Positions 1-11,524 of a stretch of DNA of 64,000 nt are shown piece by piece. Positions within the stretch are counted from its first letter, which is position 1. Each line of letters opens with the position of its first letter. A program made the position numbers and the translations under genes. The notes under the pieces are model-generated. The model was not told the origin of the DNA. It was given only the letters and a program-made list of their open reading frames with translations, and did no database searches. The stretch covers positions 9,676,015-9,740,014 of the forward strand of contig CM026400.1 in assembly GCA_014843695.1 (NCBI GenBank), given 5' to 3'. Source of the stretch: Archivesica marissinica (taxonomy: Eukaryota > Mollusca > Bivalvia > Venerida > Vesicomyidae).

Positions 1-1
1 T

Positions 2-275
2 TTGCCCGTATAGGGAAACACGGACCATTTCAGTGTAACCTTGCCCGTATAGGGAAACACGGACCATTTCAGTGTAACTTTGCCCGTATAGGGAAACACG
101 GACCATTTCAGTGTAACCTTGCCCATATAGGGAAACACGGACCATTTCAGTGTAACATTGCCCATATAGGGAAACACGGACCATTTCAGTGTAACCTTGC
201 CCGTATAGGGAAACACGGACCATTTCAGTGTAACCTTGCCCGTATAGGGAAACACAGACCATTTCGGTGTAACAT
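2..275. repeat. Minisatellite, 39-bp unit, about 7 copies
   Basis: Tandem units of ttgcccgtatagggaaacac followed by ggaccatttcagtgtaacc, with few differences. It continues beyond the left edge of the window. No source element for the unit was recognised. Confidence 0.95.
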
Positions 276-498
276 GACATTCACACTCAAAGCTACGGGT
301 ATACACATTTGCAGTGTTGGGCAGCATTTCTTTGATATTCTCTGAATAATTAATGTAAAAGTAATAGTTTCCATCAGTGTATGAACAACATTGGGTGCGT
401 TGAATGTATGTGGGGTACAGTTAGCATGGAGGCCTTTCACTTCCACGTAACTTAAACACACCCAAATGTACATGTAGTTCATATCCCGATGGAAACAA

Positions 499-3354
499 TT
501 AACCCATTCAACACCAAGTAACTGACATGGACTGGTCCATGATATTTAACCCATTCAACACCAAGTAACTGACATGGACTGGTCCATGATATTTAACCCA
601 TTCAACACCAAGTAACTGACATGGACTGGTCCATGATATTTAACCCATTCAACCCCAAGTAACTGACATGGACTGGTGCATGATATTTAACCCATTCAAC
701 ACCAAGTAACTGACATGGACTGGTGCATGATATTTAACCCATTCAACACCAAGTAACTGACATGGACTGGTCCATGATATTTAACCCATTCAACCCCAAG
801 TAACTGACATGGACTGGTCCATGATATTTAACCCATTCAACACCAAGTAACTGACATGGACTGGTCCATGATATTTAACCCATTCAACACCAAGTAACTG
901 ACATGGACTGGTCCATGATATTTAACCCATTCAACACCAAGTAACTGACATGGACTGGTCCATGATATTTAACCCATTCAACACCAAGTAACTGACATGG
1001 ACTGGTGCATGATATTTAACCCATTCAACACCAAGTAACTGACATGGACTGGTGCATGATATTTAACCCATTCAACCCCAAGTAACTGACATGGACTGGT
1101 GCATGATATTTAACCCATTCAACACCAAGTAACTGACATGGACTGGTGCATGATATTTAACCCATTCAACCCCAAGTAACTGACATGGACTGGTGCATGA
1201 TATTAACCCATTCAACACCAAGTAACTGACATGGACTGGTGCATGATATTAACCCATTCAACCCCAAGTAACTGACATGGACTGGTCCATGATATTTAAC
1301 CCATTCAACCCCAAGTAACTGACATGGACTGGTGCATGATATTTAACCCATTCAACACCAAGTAACTGACATGGACTGGTGCATGATATTTAACCCATTC
1401 AACACCAAGTAACTGACATGGACTGGTGCATGATATTTAACCCATTCAACACCAAGTAACTGACATGGACTGGTGCATGATATTTAACCCATTCAACACC
1501 AAGTAACTGACATGGACTGGTCCATGATATTTAACCCATTCAACACCAAGTAACTGACATGGACTGGTCCATGATATTTAACCCATTCAACACCAAGTAA
1601 CTGACATGGACTGGTCCATGATATTTAACCCATTCAACACCAAGTAACTGACATGGACTGGTCCATGATATTTAACCCATTCAACACCAAGTAACTGACA
1701 TGGACTGGTGCATGATATTTAACCCATTCAACACCAAGTAACTGACATGGACTGGTCCATGATATTTAACCCATTCAACACCAAGTAACTGACATGGACT
1801 GGTGCATGATATTTAACCCATTCAACCCCAAGTAACTGACATGGACTGGTCCATGATATTACCCATTCAACACCAAGTAACTGACATGGACTGGTGCATG
1901 ATATTTAACCCATTCAACACCAAGTAACTGACATGGACTGGTCCATGATATTTAACCCATTCAACCCCAAGTAACTGACATGGACTGGTCCATGATATTT
2001 AACCCATTCAACCCCAAGTAACTGACATGGACTGGTCCATGATATTTAACCCATTCAACACCAAGTAACTGACATGGACTGGTGCATGATATTTAACCCA
2101 TTCAACACCAAGTAACTGACATGGACTGGTCCATGATATTTAACCCATTCAACCCCAAGTAACTGACATGGACTGGTCCATGATATTTAACCCATTCAAC
2201 CCCAGTAACTGACATGGACTGGTCCATGATATTTAACCCATTCAACCCAAGTAACTGACATGGACTGGTCCATGATATTTAACCCATTCAACCCAAGTAA
2301 CTGACATGGACTGGTCCATGATATTTAACCCATTCAACACCAAGTAACTGACATGGACTGGTCCATGATATTAACCCATTCAACACCAAGTAACTGACAT
2401 GGACTGGTCCATGATATTTAACCCATTCAACCCCAAGTAACTGACATGGACTGGTGCATGATATTTAACCCATTCAACCCCAAGTAACTGACATGGACTG
2501 GTGCATGATATTTAACCCATTCAACCCCAAGTAACTGACATGGACTGGTGCATGATATTTAACCCATTCAACCCCAAGTAACTGACATGGACTGGTCCAT
2601 GATATTTAACCCATTCAACCCCAAGTAACTGACATGGACTGGTGCATGATATTTAACCCATTCAACCCCAAGTAACTGACATGGACTGGTCCATGATATT
2701 TAACCCATTCAACCCCAAGTAACTGACATGGACTGGTGCATGATATTTAACCCATTCAACCCCAAGTAACTGACATGGACTGGTGCATGATATTTAACCC
2801 ATTCAACCCCAAGTAACTGACATGGACTGGTGCATGATATTTAACCCATTCAACCCCAAGTAACTGACATGGACTGGTCCATGATATTTAACCCATTCAA
2901 CCCAAGTAACTGACATGGACTGGTCCATGATATTTAACCCATTCAACACCAAGTAACTGACATGGACTGGTCCATGATATTTAACCCATTCAACCCCAAG
3001 TAACTGACATGGACTGGTCCATGATATTTAACCCATTCAACCCCAAGTAACTGACATGGACTGGTGCATGATATTTAACCCATTCAACCCCAAGTAACTG
3101 ACATGGACTGGTCCATGATATTTAACCCATTCAACACCAAGTAACTGACATGGACTGGTCCATGATATTAACCCATTCAACCCCAAGTAACTGACATGGA
3201 CTGGTCCATGATATTAACCCATTCAACACCAAGTAACTGACATGGACTGGTCCATGATATTTAACCCATTCAACCCCAAGTAACTGACATGGACTGGTGC
3301 ATGATATTTAACCCATTCAACACCAAGTAACTGACATGGACTGGTCCATGATAT
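499..3354. repeat. Minisatellite, 47-bp unit, about 60 copies, grown from a MITE end
   Basis: Units begin ttaacccattcaacaccaag and end with a small palindrome (tggactggtccatgatattt; variants ggtgc, accaag/cccaag, and a few one-base deletions). The unit equals the first 47 bases of the TTAA-ended MITE that completes at 3,551; other copies of that MITE contain the segment only once. Confidence 0.97.
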
Positions 3355-3551
3355 TTTTAGACCAATAAATTAATAACAAAATTACATTTGGATCAGTTCA
3401 TTTATCAAAATGGGTAATGTTTTTTCTAAAAATAGTTATATTACTTGAAAAAAGTGCAGATCCTGATGAGACGGCTCGTCACGAGCCGGCTCATCTGGAT
3501 CTACACTTTTTTGTAAGCCAATTTAGAGGTCTGTGGTGTTGACAGGGTTAA
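3308..3551. mobile_element. TTAA-flanked MITE, family A (with expanded left end)
   Basis: A 244-bp element running from TTAACCCATTCAACACCA to tggtgttgacagGGTTAA. The 14-bp inverted ends start CCC and TTAA flanks both sides, as for piggyBac-type elements. It contains an imperfect hairpin around tcgtcacgagcc. It is noncoding. Its left 47 bp are amplified into the 499-3,354 array. Confidence 0.85.
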
Positions 3552-3634
3552 CCAGCGATTCATTCCTAACAAGTATCAATTCATTTTCAATTATGGATTG
3601 AAGGGTGTCCCTAATTACACTACAATTATTATGT

Positions 3635-3860
3635 GGAAGTCGTGCTAGCGCGCTCGCTCGCTCGCTTCAGGTGCGAAAAGCCTGGAGTTCGCGCCTAGGT
3701 GTAGCCATACGACTGTGCCCTTAGGCAAGGCTTTTAAATTCCACATGTCTCTTCCCTCTCCCTCGTGGCGATGGATTCCATCAGGAATGAGGTCTCGAGA
3801 GTGATTAATATAAGTTGTAGGAACTTGTTTCGCAATCGAGCTAAAATAAATATGCATAAC
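3635..3860 (+). mobile_element. tRNA-derived SINE (family 2)
   Basis: A tRNA-like head degenerated to gctagcgcgctcgctcgctcgcttcaggtgcgaaaag, whose start shows a slipped gctc repeat. The family body follows (gcccttaggcaaggc, ctctccctcgtggcgatgg) and then the tail ttgtttcgcaatcgagctaa. The other copies in the window support the boundaries. Confidence 0.8.
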
Positions 3861-4083
3861 TAAACTAGTTACATTACATTTATATGTTTCGTTTACGCAG
3901 CTTGTTAGTTAAAAAAATTCTATTATATAGCCCTTCACCAGCCCTCGGATAACAAATATGAACAATCGTTTACATTATCGGATGAATTCATGGAAACTAG
4001 AATAGCAGGACAAATTAGTACACATCAAGTAAGCTAGTCTCTAATAACTAATACATCTAAAACTACTGCCAAACATATATATG

Positions 4084-4347
4084 ATATATTTCGGGTTTTA
4101 CGCCTGCATCAGCACCATTTCGGGGGGCTATATCGCCGGCGGGCAGTTTACTTAACAACACCTTTCCTGGGCAGGCTCCAGCGGTTAACCAGTACTTGGG
4201 TGCACCAACCTCCGTAAGAAACTGCCAACTTTTTCATATAAATGAGACACGGCCTGAGCGGGGCTCGAACCAGTGACCATCAGTGATGATTGGTTACAGT
4301 GGTATACAAGTAAGCGACCTTAACCACTCGACCACGAAGGCGGACTC
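4084..4347 (-). mobile_element. tRNA-derived SINE (family 1)
   Basis: Read on the minus strand: A box tggtcgagtgg, a B-box region (ggttcgagcccc) altered to actggttcgagcc, the body, then a 3' end finishing aaacccgaaatat. The flanks repeat ctgccaaacatat on both sides, a target-site duplication of about 13 bp. Confidence 0.88.
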
Positions 4348-4679
4348 TGCCAAACATATCATTGGAAAAGCTAACTTAGTGAAAATTTAATCTACCTTTC
4401 AATCTTACATTTCTAACTTTGAATGATTTTCCACACGATGTAGATATTTAGACTCAACAAAATCCGGAACAAGTACGGCACGTACAGGACTTAGAGAAAA
4501 AAGGTATGAAACATTTGTTTCCATTTTTTTGTAATACGCCATTTGTCGTTTTTGAGGTTTGGAAACAATGGCATTTCATTCTAAAATGGAGTTTAAAGAC
4601 GCAACAGACTTTTGAATACTATTTTGGATGAAATAGTCTGCGTCTTATATTTAGACGATTACGGTAGTAATGGTACTTT

Positions 4680-4970
4680 TTAATTTGTTTGTTTTGGGGT
4701 TTAATGTGTGGCACCAACAGCTTACTTGGGTCATATGGCGACTATCGAGCTATTATTTTTGGAGGAAGGCCCCAGGCAGACAGATGGGCAGCCAGGTAGA
4801 ATCGAGGAAGGCCCCAGACAGACAGATGGGCAGCCAGGTAGAATCACCGACCTTCTGCAAGCCAGTTGGATAGCTTCCTCACATGAAAGATTTCGACACC
4901 CCCAGTGGGATTCGAACCTACTGCGGTGAGGAGCAAGTGAAAGACCATTACCATCCAGAGGCTCCTATTT
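4680..4970 (-). mobile_element. tRNA-derived SINE (family 4)
   Basis: Minus-strand head with B box ggttcgaatccc and a body containing gaggaagctatcc. An internal segment (gaggaaggcccca..cagacagatgggcag) is duplicated in tandem. It is related to copies at 29.66, 52.02 and 52.80 kb. Confidence 0.7.
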
Positions 4971-5919
4971 TCTAATACAAACAAACCACCCTCCCAAACA
5001 AATGAGTTGTCAACAAGATTGTTCGTATATGTTTGCTGAAGGAGAGTGCAATGGGTGGAAGCACAAGAAGGCTCTGTGACCGTGACCTCCTCGCCCCGAA
5101 ATCAATAGGGTTCATGTTCTTACCCAAGTCCAATGTGCATATACTGATTTGAGGGCTGGGCTGCAACCCACATTGCTTCGTGATAGAGTGATCAGAAGCC
5201 GTTTTCATGTTTCATGCAAGATCCCCAATTAAATTGATCTTTGACAAAATAGTTCTGACAGACAGACGGACAGATTGGGCAAACACAACATGTCTCTTCC
5301 CACGGAGGAAGGACGAGCACTCATGAGTATGTGTACATTGTATAAACACAGCTTTTGTAAGACAATTATTTAAATTAACAATTTAATGATCTTTTCCTGC
5401 ATTACAACGAGGTATGAAATGCCATTTTTAAACACCTAATTTGCATAAAAACCGGGGGGGGGGGAGTTTTTATGCAAATTAGGTGTAAACAACCTCGATG
5501 AAACACAGAAAAAGAACATTCACTTGTTATAGTTACAACTAATATTTTACAAATTACAAAACAAGTTATCTTTTGGATTGGTCATACCATACAAAAAGTA
5601 GTCCGCAATGAATATTAATGAGAATAGAATCGTTGGCAATTCATTGGGTTATGAACGGCGATCACATGGGGGCTGAATCAGCCAATCAGAATCGCGATAT
5701 TGCATAAAGTTATGTTTACAACAACATATTGAATAGTACCATAAAAAGAAGAAAATTGATTATAGTGATCCTAATAGTGTAATATTTTGTTTATATCGTG
5801 ATAAAGTGGTAAAAAAGTAAGTGTTTGTTTATTATAGTGTCATCCCTATTTAAAGGGCCAGCCATTTCTTGACTTATGAGGCACCTCTTTTAATGAACAT
5901 CAGTACTTCCCGAATCCTA
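4971..5919. other. No gene seen; perfect hairpin inside
   Basis: AT-rich single-copy-looking sequence without a supported exon. It holds the inverted repeat listed at 5,432-5,486. Confidence 0.6.
5432..5486. repeat. Perfect 21-bp inverted repeat with G-run loop
   Basis: Arms acacctaatttgcataaaaac and its exact reverse complement are separated by 13 bases that are almost all G. The arms contain the octamer atgcaaat. No TIR-element family in the window matches it. Confidence 0.9.
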
Positions 5920-6085
5920 TGCTTGCATGCCAGGCGCCAGGTTGGTAGCCAATCGGTGAACATTATTTAACTAGCTGGCGGCTCACGAACCAGCCATATC
6001 AGAACGAACCGCTGACGAGATTCGAACCTTCGACCTCCCGCTCCGTAGGCGGACGACTTAACCACTAGGCCACGGAGACGGCATA
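5920..6085 (-). mobile_element. tRNA-derived SINE (family 5)
   Basis: Minus-strand sequence gccgtctccgtggcctagtg continues to an A box tggcctagtgg and a B box ggttcgaatctc. Only one copy occurs in this window, so the 3' boundary is uncertain. Confidence 0.7.
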
Positions 6086-6214
6086 AATGTTGAAATACAT
6101 GTAAGGCAATAGGTTCTCAGTTCAAAGTTTTACATATTAAATAAATTTTTGGTTTTCGGAAAAAGAATCATTCGGCGACAAGATCACTATTGAAATCACC
6201 TAATTCACTACACA

Positions 6215-6425
6215 ACTTGAGTGCGCGTTCGCTTCAGGTGTGAAAGGTTCGGAGATAGAGCCCCGCTGGAGCCATTACGATTGTGCCCTTAGGCAAGGCA
6301 TTTAAATTCCACGTTGCCTCTTCTCTCTCCCTCGTGGCGATGGATTCCATCAGGAATGAGGTCTCGAAAGTGATTAATATAAGTTATAAGAACTTGTTTC
6401 GCAATCGAGCTTAAATAAATTTGTT
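6215..6425 (+). mobile_element. tRNA-derived SINE (family 2)
   Basis: Family-2 head (gcgcgttcgcttcaggtgtg), body gcccttaggcaaggcattta, and tail ttgtttcgcaatcgagctta. The head lacks part of the A-box region. Confidence 0.8.
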
Positions 6426-7189
6426 TAAACTAGAGTTAAAGATAACTGTCACATAGAGCTAAAGCAGCACTATATCGTAATAAAGGATGTTTTTTGGTAA
6501 AATATAAATACTAATGTATGTGTGTTTACAAAAATCAGAAACGATACAAATCCAATAAATATACACCGTCGTATACACAAATTGTTTATCTACACACGAA
6601 ATGTGTGAAACAACAGATGTAGAAAAGCCCGTTGGCATGTCAACATATTTTGAACATGAAAGACTATCTATCTATCTTCCTCTAATGGCAAACCCCTCGC
6701 GGGGATGTAGACATGTCCCTAAAAGACTTAGATAACAGAGGTATGAATCGACATATCAAGTAATTCAATTAAAAAAGACAATGTGGGACAAATGGGGACG
6801 ATGCATTCCACATGTAAATAATTGCGGACGATGCGTTCCGATTGTAAACAAGTGCGTGACCGACCGACCGATTCGGAAAGTCCTACTTTCGGTTTCGAGT
6901 TTGTTTTATTGCAAAAATACACTTGAACATAATTATACAAATTATAATGTGAGAATGTGTAGCAGCATTGCTACCCATACATAAAAATGTTCAAATATCT
7001 TTTATTTCATACGATATAGGGCTGCTTTAAGGGTAACGTGGGTGGCACTAGCTGGAAACATGTGTCCTGACCAGTAGGTGTTAGAGAAAACAGGATGTAT
7101 GCACTGTATGCTCAAAACCGTCAATACACTATATATTTTATGAATTTCTTGCAATTGTTATTATCATGGTGATATACAGGTAATAACCC
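6426..7189. other. No gene seen
   Basis: AT-rich sequence on both strands. Open frames are short and have no family resemblance or splice-site support. Confidence 0.6.
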
Positions 7190-7436
7190 TTAACCCATTT
7201 CATTCTGGATACCGTTCAAACAGTATTTGCAAAGAACATAGAGTCAGATCAACCGCCACTGAACGTGCTGTCTGATCAGGCTCTATGCTGTTTGCTATTC
7301 AGATGACCTTGCTAAGACACTTGGCTATGTAGCAAACAACATAGATCCTGATCAGCACGCAGCGTCACGCTGCGGCTGATCTGGATCTATGTTGTTTGCA
7401 AAAGCCTTTAAATGTATCCAGAATGACATGGGTTAA
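7190..7436. mobile_element. TTAA-flanked MITE, family B
   Basis: 247 bp including both TTAA. The ends are TTAACCCATTTCATTCTGGA and its near inverse tccagaatgacatgGGTTAA. A central palindrome gcagcgtcacgctgc lies between gatcctgatcagc and gctgatctggatc. The copies at 15.3, 40.4 and 41.9 kb have exactly the same length. A diverged relative follows to about 7,610. Confidence 0.88.
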
Positions 7437-7610
7437 AATGCTAATCACAACTAAAGTTGCATTTGCAAACTTCATAGAGCGCTCTATGCTATTTGCTATG
7501 CAGATAGTGGAGCTAAACACTTGGCTGAATCAACATAGATCCTGTGCAGCTGATCTGGATCTATGTTGTGTGCACATTCCGTCCAGTTTATTCTGAACTT
7601 TAAAGCGAAT

Positions 7611-8095
7611 TAACATCGCAAAAAGCAAATAAAATGCATTTGTTCACGTATTGCTACTACAAATTCTTCCGAATACATTCGAACACTAACATTGAATCAA
7701 TAAACAGTGTTTTTGTGGATTGAAAGTATGATTTCATATAGTGGTCATCCATGCTCCTGACTTGACGTTTCTTTGTTATTGGAGTCAATACTAAACGCGA
7801 GATAATGTCGTTTAGAGATAATTTAACTAAGAATAGTCTACAAATAAATAGGCACAAATGTGAGATATAACGGTAAATATCTACCATAAATCGTGTTATT
7901 CAGGATACACTAGTTGTATTACGCATGGATGTTTACATTATTTTGTTATGTCAACAAACCGCGTATACGACGTTTGTGTATTAGATGAAATACTCAGTAT
8001 CTGAAGCAAATATTTGGAAAAAAATGATACCATATAATAGGAAAATACATTCTGTATAAATTTGCATTTTCACCGATGTAGTGTCGCTTTAAGGG
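7611..8095. other. No gene seen
   Basis: AT-rich; no exon or repeat recognised. Confidence 0.55.
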
Positions 8096-8339
8096 TTAAC
8101 CCTTTCAACACCACAGACCTCTAAATTGGCTTACAAAAAAGTGTAGATCCAGATGAGCTGGCTCGTGACGAGCCGTCTCATCAGGATCTGCACTTTTTTC
8201 AAGTAATATAACTATTTTTAGAAAAAACATTACCCATTTTGATAAATGAACTGATCCAAATGTAATTTTGTTATTAATTTATTGGTCTAAAAATATCATG
8301 GACCAGTCCATGTCAGTTACTTGGTGTTGAATGGGTTAA
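8096..8339. mobile_element. TTAA-flanked MITE, family A
   Basis: 244 bp in the opposite orientation to the copy at 3,308: TTAACCCTTTCAACACCA to tggtgttgaatGGGTTAA. The single unexpanded 47-bp end present here shows the ancestral state of the 499-3,354 array. Confidence 0.9.
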
Positions 8340-8392
8340 AAGACATAGAGGATATTATTATTAGTGTAAGATTGATACTTATTTCAATGAGT

Positions 8393-9720
8393 GTGATCAC
8401 CGAAATTTGTATTTACACGAGTAGCATAGTTCGGTGTGATCACGAGACGAAGCATAGTTCAGTGATCACGAGTAGCATAGTTCTGTGATCACGATACGAA
8501 GCATAGTTCAGTGATCACGAGTAGCATAGTTCTGTGATCACGAGTAGCATAGTTCTGTGATCACGAGAAGCATAGTTCTGTGATCACGAGTAGCATAGTT
8601 CTGTGATCACGAGAAGCATAGTTCTGTGATCACGAGTAGCATAGTTCTGTGATCACGAGAAGCATAGTTCTGTGATCACGAGACGAAGCATAGTTCAGTG
8701 ATCATGAGTAGCATAGCTCTGTGATCACGAGTAGCATAGTTCTGTGATCACGAGAAGCATAGTTCTGTGATCACGAGTAGCATAGTTCTGTGATCACGAG
8801 AAGCATAGTTCTGTGATCACGAGTAGCATAGTTCTGTGATCACGAGAAGCATAGTTCTGTGATCACGAGAAGCATAGTTCTGTGATCACGAGAAGCATAG
8901 TTCGGTGATCATGAGTAGCATAGTTCGGTGATCACGAGTAGCATAGTTCTGTGATCACGAGAAGCATAGTTCGGTGATCACGAGTAGCATAGTTCGGTGA
9001 TCACGAGTAGCATAGTTCTGTGATCACGAGTAGCATAGTTTGGTGATCACGAGACGAAGCATAGTTTGGTGATCACGAGAAGCATAGTTCGGTGATCACG
9101 AGTAGCATAGTTCTGTGATCACGAGTAGCATAGTTCTGTGATCACGAGTAGCATAGTTCTGTGATCACGAGTAGCATAGTTCTGTGATCACGAGTAGCAT
9201 AGTTCTGTGATCACGAGAAGCATAGTTCTGTGATCACGAGTAGCATAGTTCTGTGATCACGAGTAGCATAGTTCTGTGATCACGAGAAGCATAGTTTGGT
9301 GATCACGAGACGAAGCATAGTTTGGTGATCATGAGTAGCATAGTTCTGTGATCACGAGAAGCATAGTTCTGTGATCACGAGTAGCATAGTTCTGTGATCA
9401 CGAGTAGCATAGTTTGGTGATCACGAGACGAAGCATAGTTCGGTGATCACGAGTAGCATAGTTCTGTGATCACGAGAAGCATAGTTCGGTGATCACGAGT
9501 AGCATAGTTCTGTGATCACGAGTAGCATAGTTTGGTGATCACGAGACGAAGCATAGTTCTGTGATCACGAGTAGCATAGTTTGGTGATCACGAGACGAAG
9601 CATAGTTCGGTGATCACGAGTAGCATAGTTCGGTGATCACGAGACGAAGCATAGTTCGGTGATCACGAGTAGCATAGTTCTGTGATCATGAGAAGCATAG
9701 TTCGGTGATCACGAGACGAA
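8393..9720. repeat. Minisatellite, 23-27-bp unit with GTGATCAC palindrome, about 55 copies
   Basis: Units are gtgatcacgagtagcatagt plus tct/tcg, with longer variants containing gagacgaagc. The 8-base palindrome GTGATCAC recurs in almost every unit. Confidence 0.95.
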
Positions 9721-9724
9721 AAAT

Positions 9725-9828
9725 ATTCCTATCTTACACTAATAAACATAACCTTGCTTACACTAATAAACATAACTTTGCTTACACTAATAAACATAAA
9801 TTTGCTTACACTAATAAACACAAATTTG
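9725..9828. repeat. Short tandem repeat, about 24-bp unit, 4 copies
   Basis: Units of cttacactaataaacataa plus cttg/attg directly follow the larger array. Confidence 0.85.
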
Positions 9829-9901
9829 TCTTTTATGATATCCAATGATCTTGACTAATATAATATTTGTTAAATCAAATTTTATTCATTTTAACTGGAG
9901 T

Positions 9902-10104
9902 CGGTGTCATGTGATATTTTCACCCGCCTAGTTTTTCACCCGCGGGTGAAAAAAATGCCATGAGATTTTCACCCCCCCTATGAGACTTGGTTAGGGTTAG
10001 GGTTAAAATATTGGGGGGGCGGGTGAGGGGGGTGAAAATCTCATGGCATTTTTTTCACCCACGGGTGAAAATATCGCGCAGGTGAAAACCTCATGTGACA
10101 CCGG
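9902..10104. mobile_element. Foldback element with internal telomere-like motif
   Basis: The ends are inverted (cggtgtcatgtgatattttc and gaaaacctcatgtgacaccg), with inner inverted stretches cacccgcgggtgaaaaaaat and its reverse. The middle carries ggttagggttagggttaaaa. A shorter relative is at 31,405-31,560. Confidence 0.8.
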
Positions 10105-10287
10105 GAGCCTCATTTCACTACAATACACAATCACTTGTTTGTGAGTGTCACAGTAAAAAATAGTTCCTTTAACATTCTCAAGTTAGTTTCTGCTTGCTGT
10201 CAAAATTAAAAACGAGTCTAAATGAATTCATTAGAACGTATTACTTTATAATTAACTGTTCATGATTGTCAGACAATAACATATAGG

Positions 10288-10359
10288 GAATACAGGTTTT
10301 TTCCAGAAAATAACATATTGGCTGCTTAATGGAGGTGACCACTAACACAGGTTTGACTG
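10288..10359. mobile_element. Fragment of TA-flanked TIR element (family T)
   Basis: It carries aacatattggctgcttaatg, then the 3' end aacacaggtttgactgta shared with the complete copies near 15.6 and 48.3 kb. Confidence 0.65.
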
Positions 10360-10396
10360 TATGTCTAATGAAATTCCACAACATATTTCCAGAGTC

Positions 10397-10834
10397 TTAA
10401 CCCTTTCCTGCATAGAAGCACCTCTTGACGCCATTACCAATATGACATACATTTACAATGTAGTAGCCAAACCAATGTTCATAATAAAGGCAAGAATCTC
10501 GTGTAGTCCCAGTAATATCTATGAAGGTGGGATAGATATGGCGACTCCTTAACCACTGCATGATAGCTAAATGGCTGTCGTTTGTATGTAGATATAATAG
10601 TATATTAACCTAAATCTCTATGAAGGAAAGGGTTAAATGGCTGTCGTTTGTATGGAGATATACTAGTATATTAACCTAAATCTCTATGAAGGAAAGGGTT
10701 AAATGGCTGTCGTTTGTATGGAGATATACTAGTATATTAACCTAAATCTCTATGAAGGAAAGGGTTAAATGGCTGTCGTTTGTATGGAGATATCGTAGTA
10801 TATTAACCTAAATCTCTATGAAGGAAAGGGTTAA
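10397..10834. mobile_element. TTAA-flanked MITE, family D, with internal tandem expansion
   Basis: It starts TTAACCCTTTCCTGCATAGA and ends tctatgaaggaaaGGGTTAA. Toward the right end a 66-bp segment (aaatggctgtcgtttgtatg...ggaaagggtt) is repeated about four times, so the right terminus is multiplied. Confidence 0.82.
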
Positions 10835-10920
10835 ATCAACATTATATCATTTATCTGATAGTTTAACTCCTTGCATGGTAGAGGTGCATGTAACGGTCAT
10901 GGAATTTCATTAGAATAGTT

Positions 10921-11180
10921 ATGTTATATTTCGAGTTTTACGCCTGCATCAGCACCATATTGGGCTATATCGCCGGCGGGCAGTTTACATAACAACACCT
11001 CTCCTGGGCAGGCTCCAGCGGTTAACCAGTACTTGGGTGCACCAACCTCCGTAAGAAACTGCCAACTTTTTCATATAAATGAGACATGGTCTGAGCGGGG
11101 CTCGAACCCGTGACCATCAGTGATGATAGGTTACAGTGGTATACAAGTCAGTGACCGTAACCACTCGACCACGGAGGCTG
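10921..11180 (-). mobile_element. tRNA-derived SINE (family 1)
   Basis: Minus strand: A box tggtcgagtgg, B box gggttcgagcccc and the family 3' end. The flanks attagaatag and attaaaatag are a 10-bp target-site duplication with one change. Confidence 0.9.
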
Positions 11181-11202
11181 ACACATCATTAAAATAGCGA
11201 CT

Positions 11203-11372
11203 GTCCGATTAGCGCATTGGTCAGCACTCACCAATGCAACCCGGGTTCAATCCTTGGACAGGGAAATATGCGAGATGGTACGGTGGCCGCCAAATCCGCG
11301 CCAATGATAGTGATTAATATAAGCTGTTGCAGCTTGTTTCGCAATCGTTGTAAAATAAATAAAGTTTATACT
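11203..11372 (+). mobile_element. tRNA-derived SINE (family 3)
   Basis: The head is ctgtccgattagcgcattgg with B-box-like gggttcaatcc, followed by gcgagatggtacggtgg and a tail ttgtttcgcaatcgttgtaa. The tail is shared with family 2, as expected if both use the same LINE machinery. Confidence 0.8.
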
Positions 11373-11524
11373 AATTCTAATGGAATTCCACGACATATTT
11401 CCAGAGCTACAATTTAGAACATTAATGAACTGTCCTCTGCTACAATTATTTGAACTATTTATAGCCTTTACTTTACTCAGCATGCAAAGAATAGTCATTT
11501 TCTATTGGTTGAGTCGCTATCTTA

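Noticed and set aside
9980..10005. Interstitial telomere from a chromosome fusion
   Set aside because: There are only two to three ttaggg units, located inside a foldback element that has another copy at 31.4 kb.
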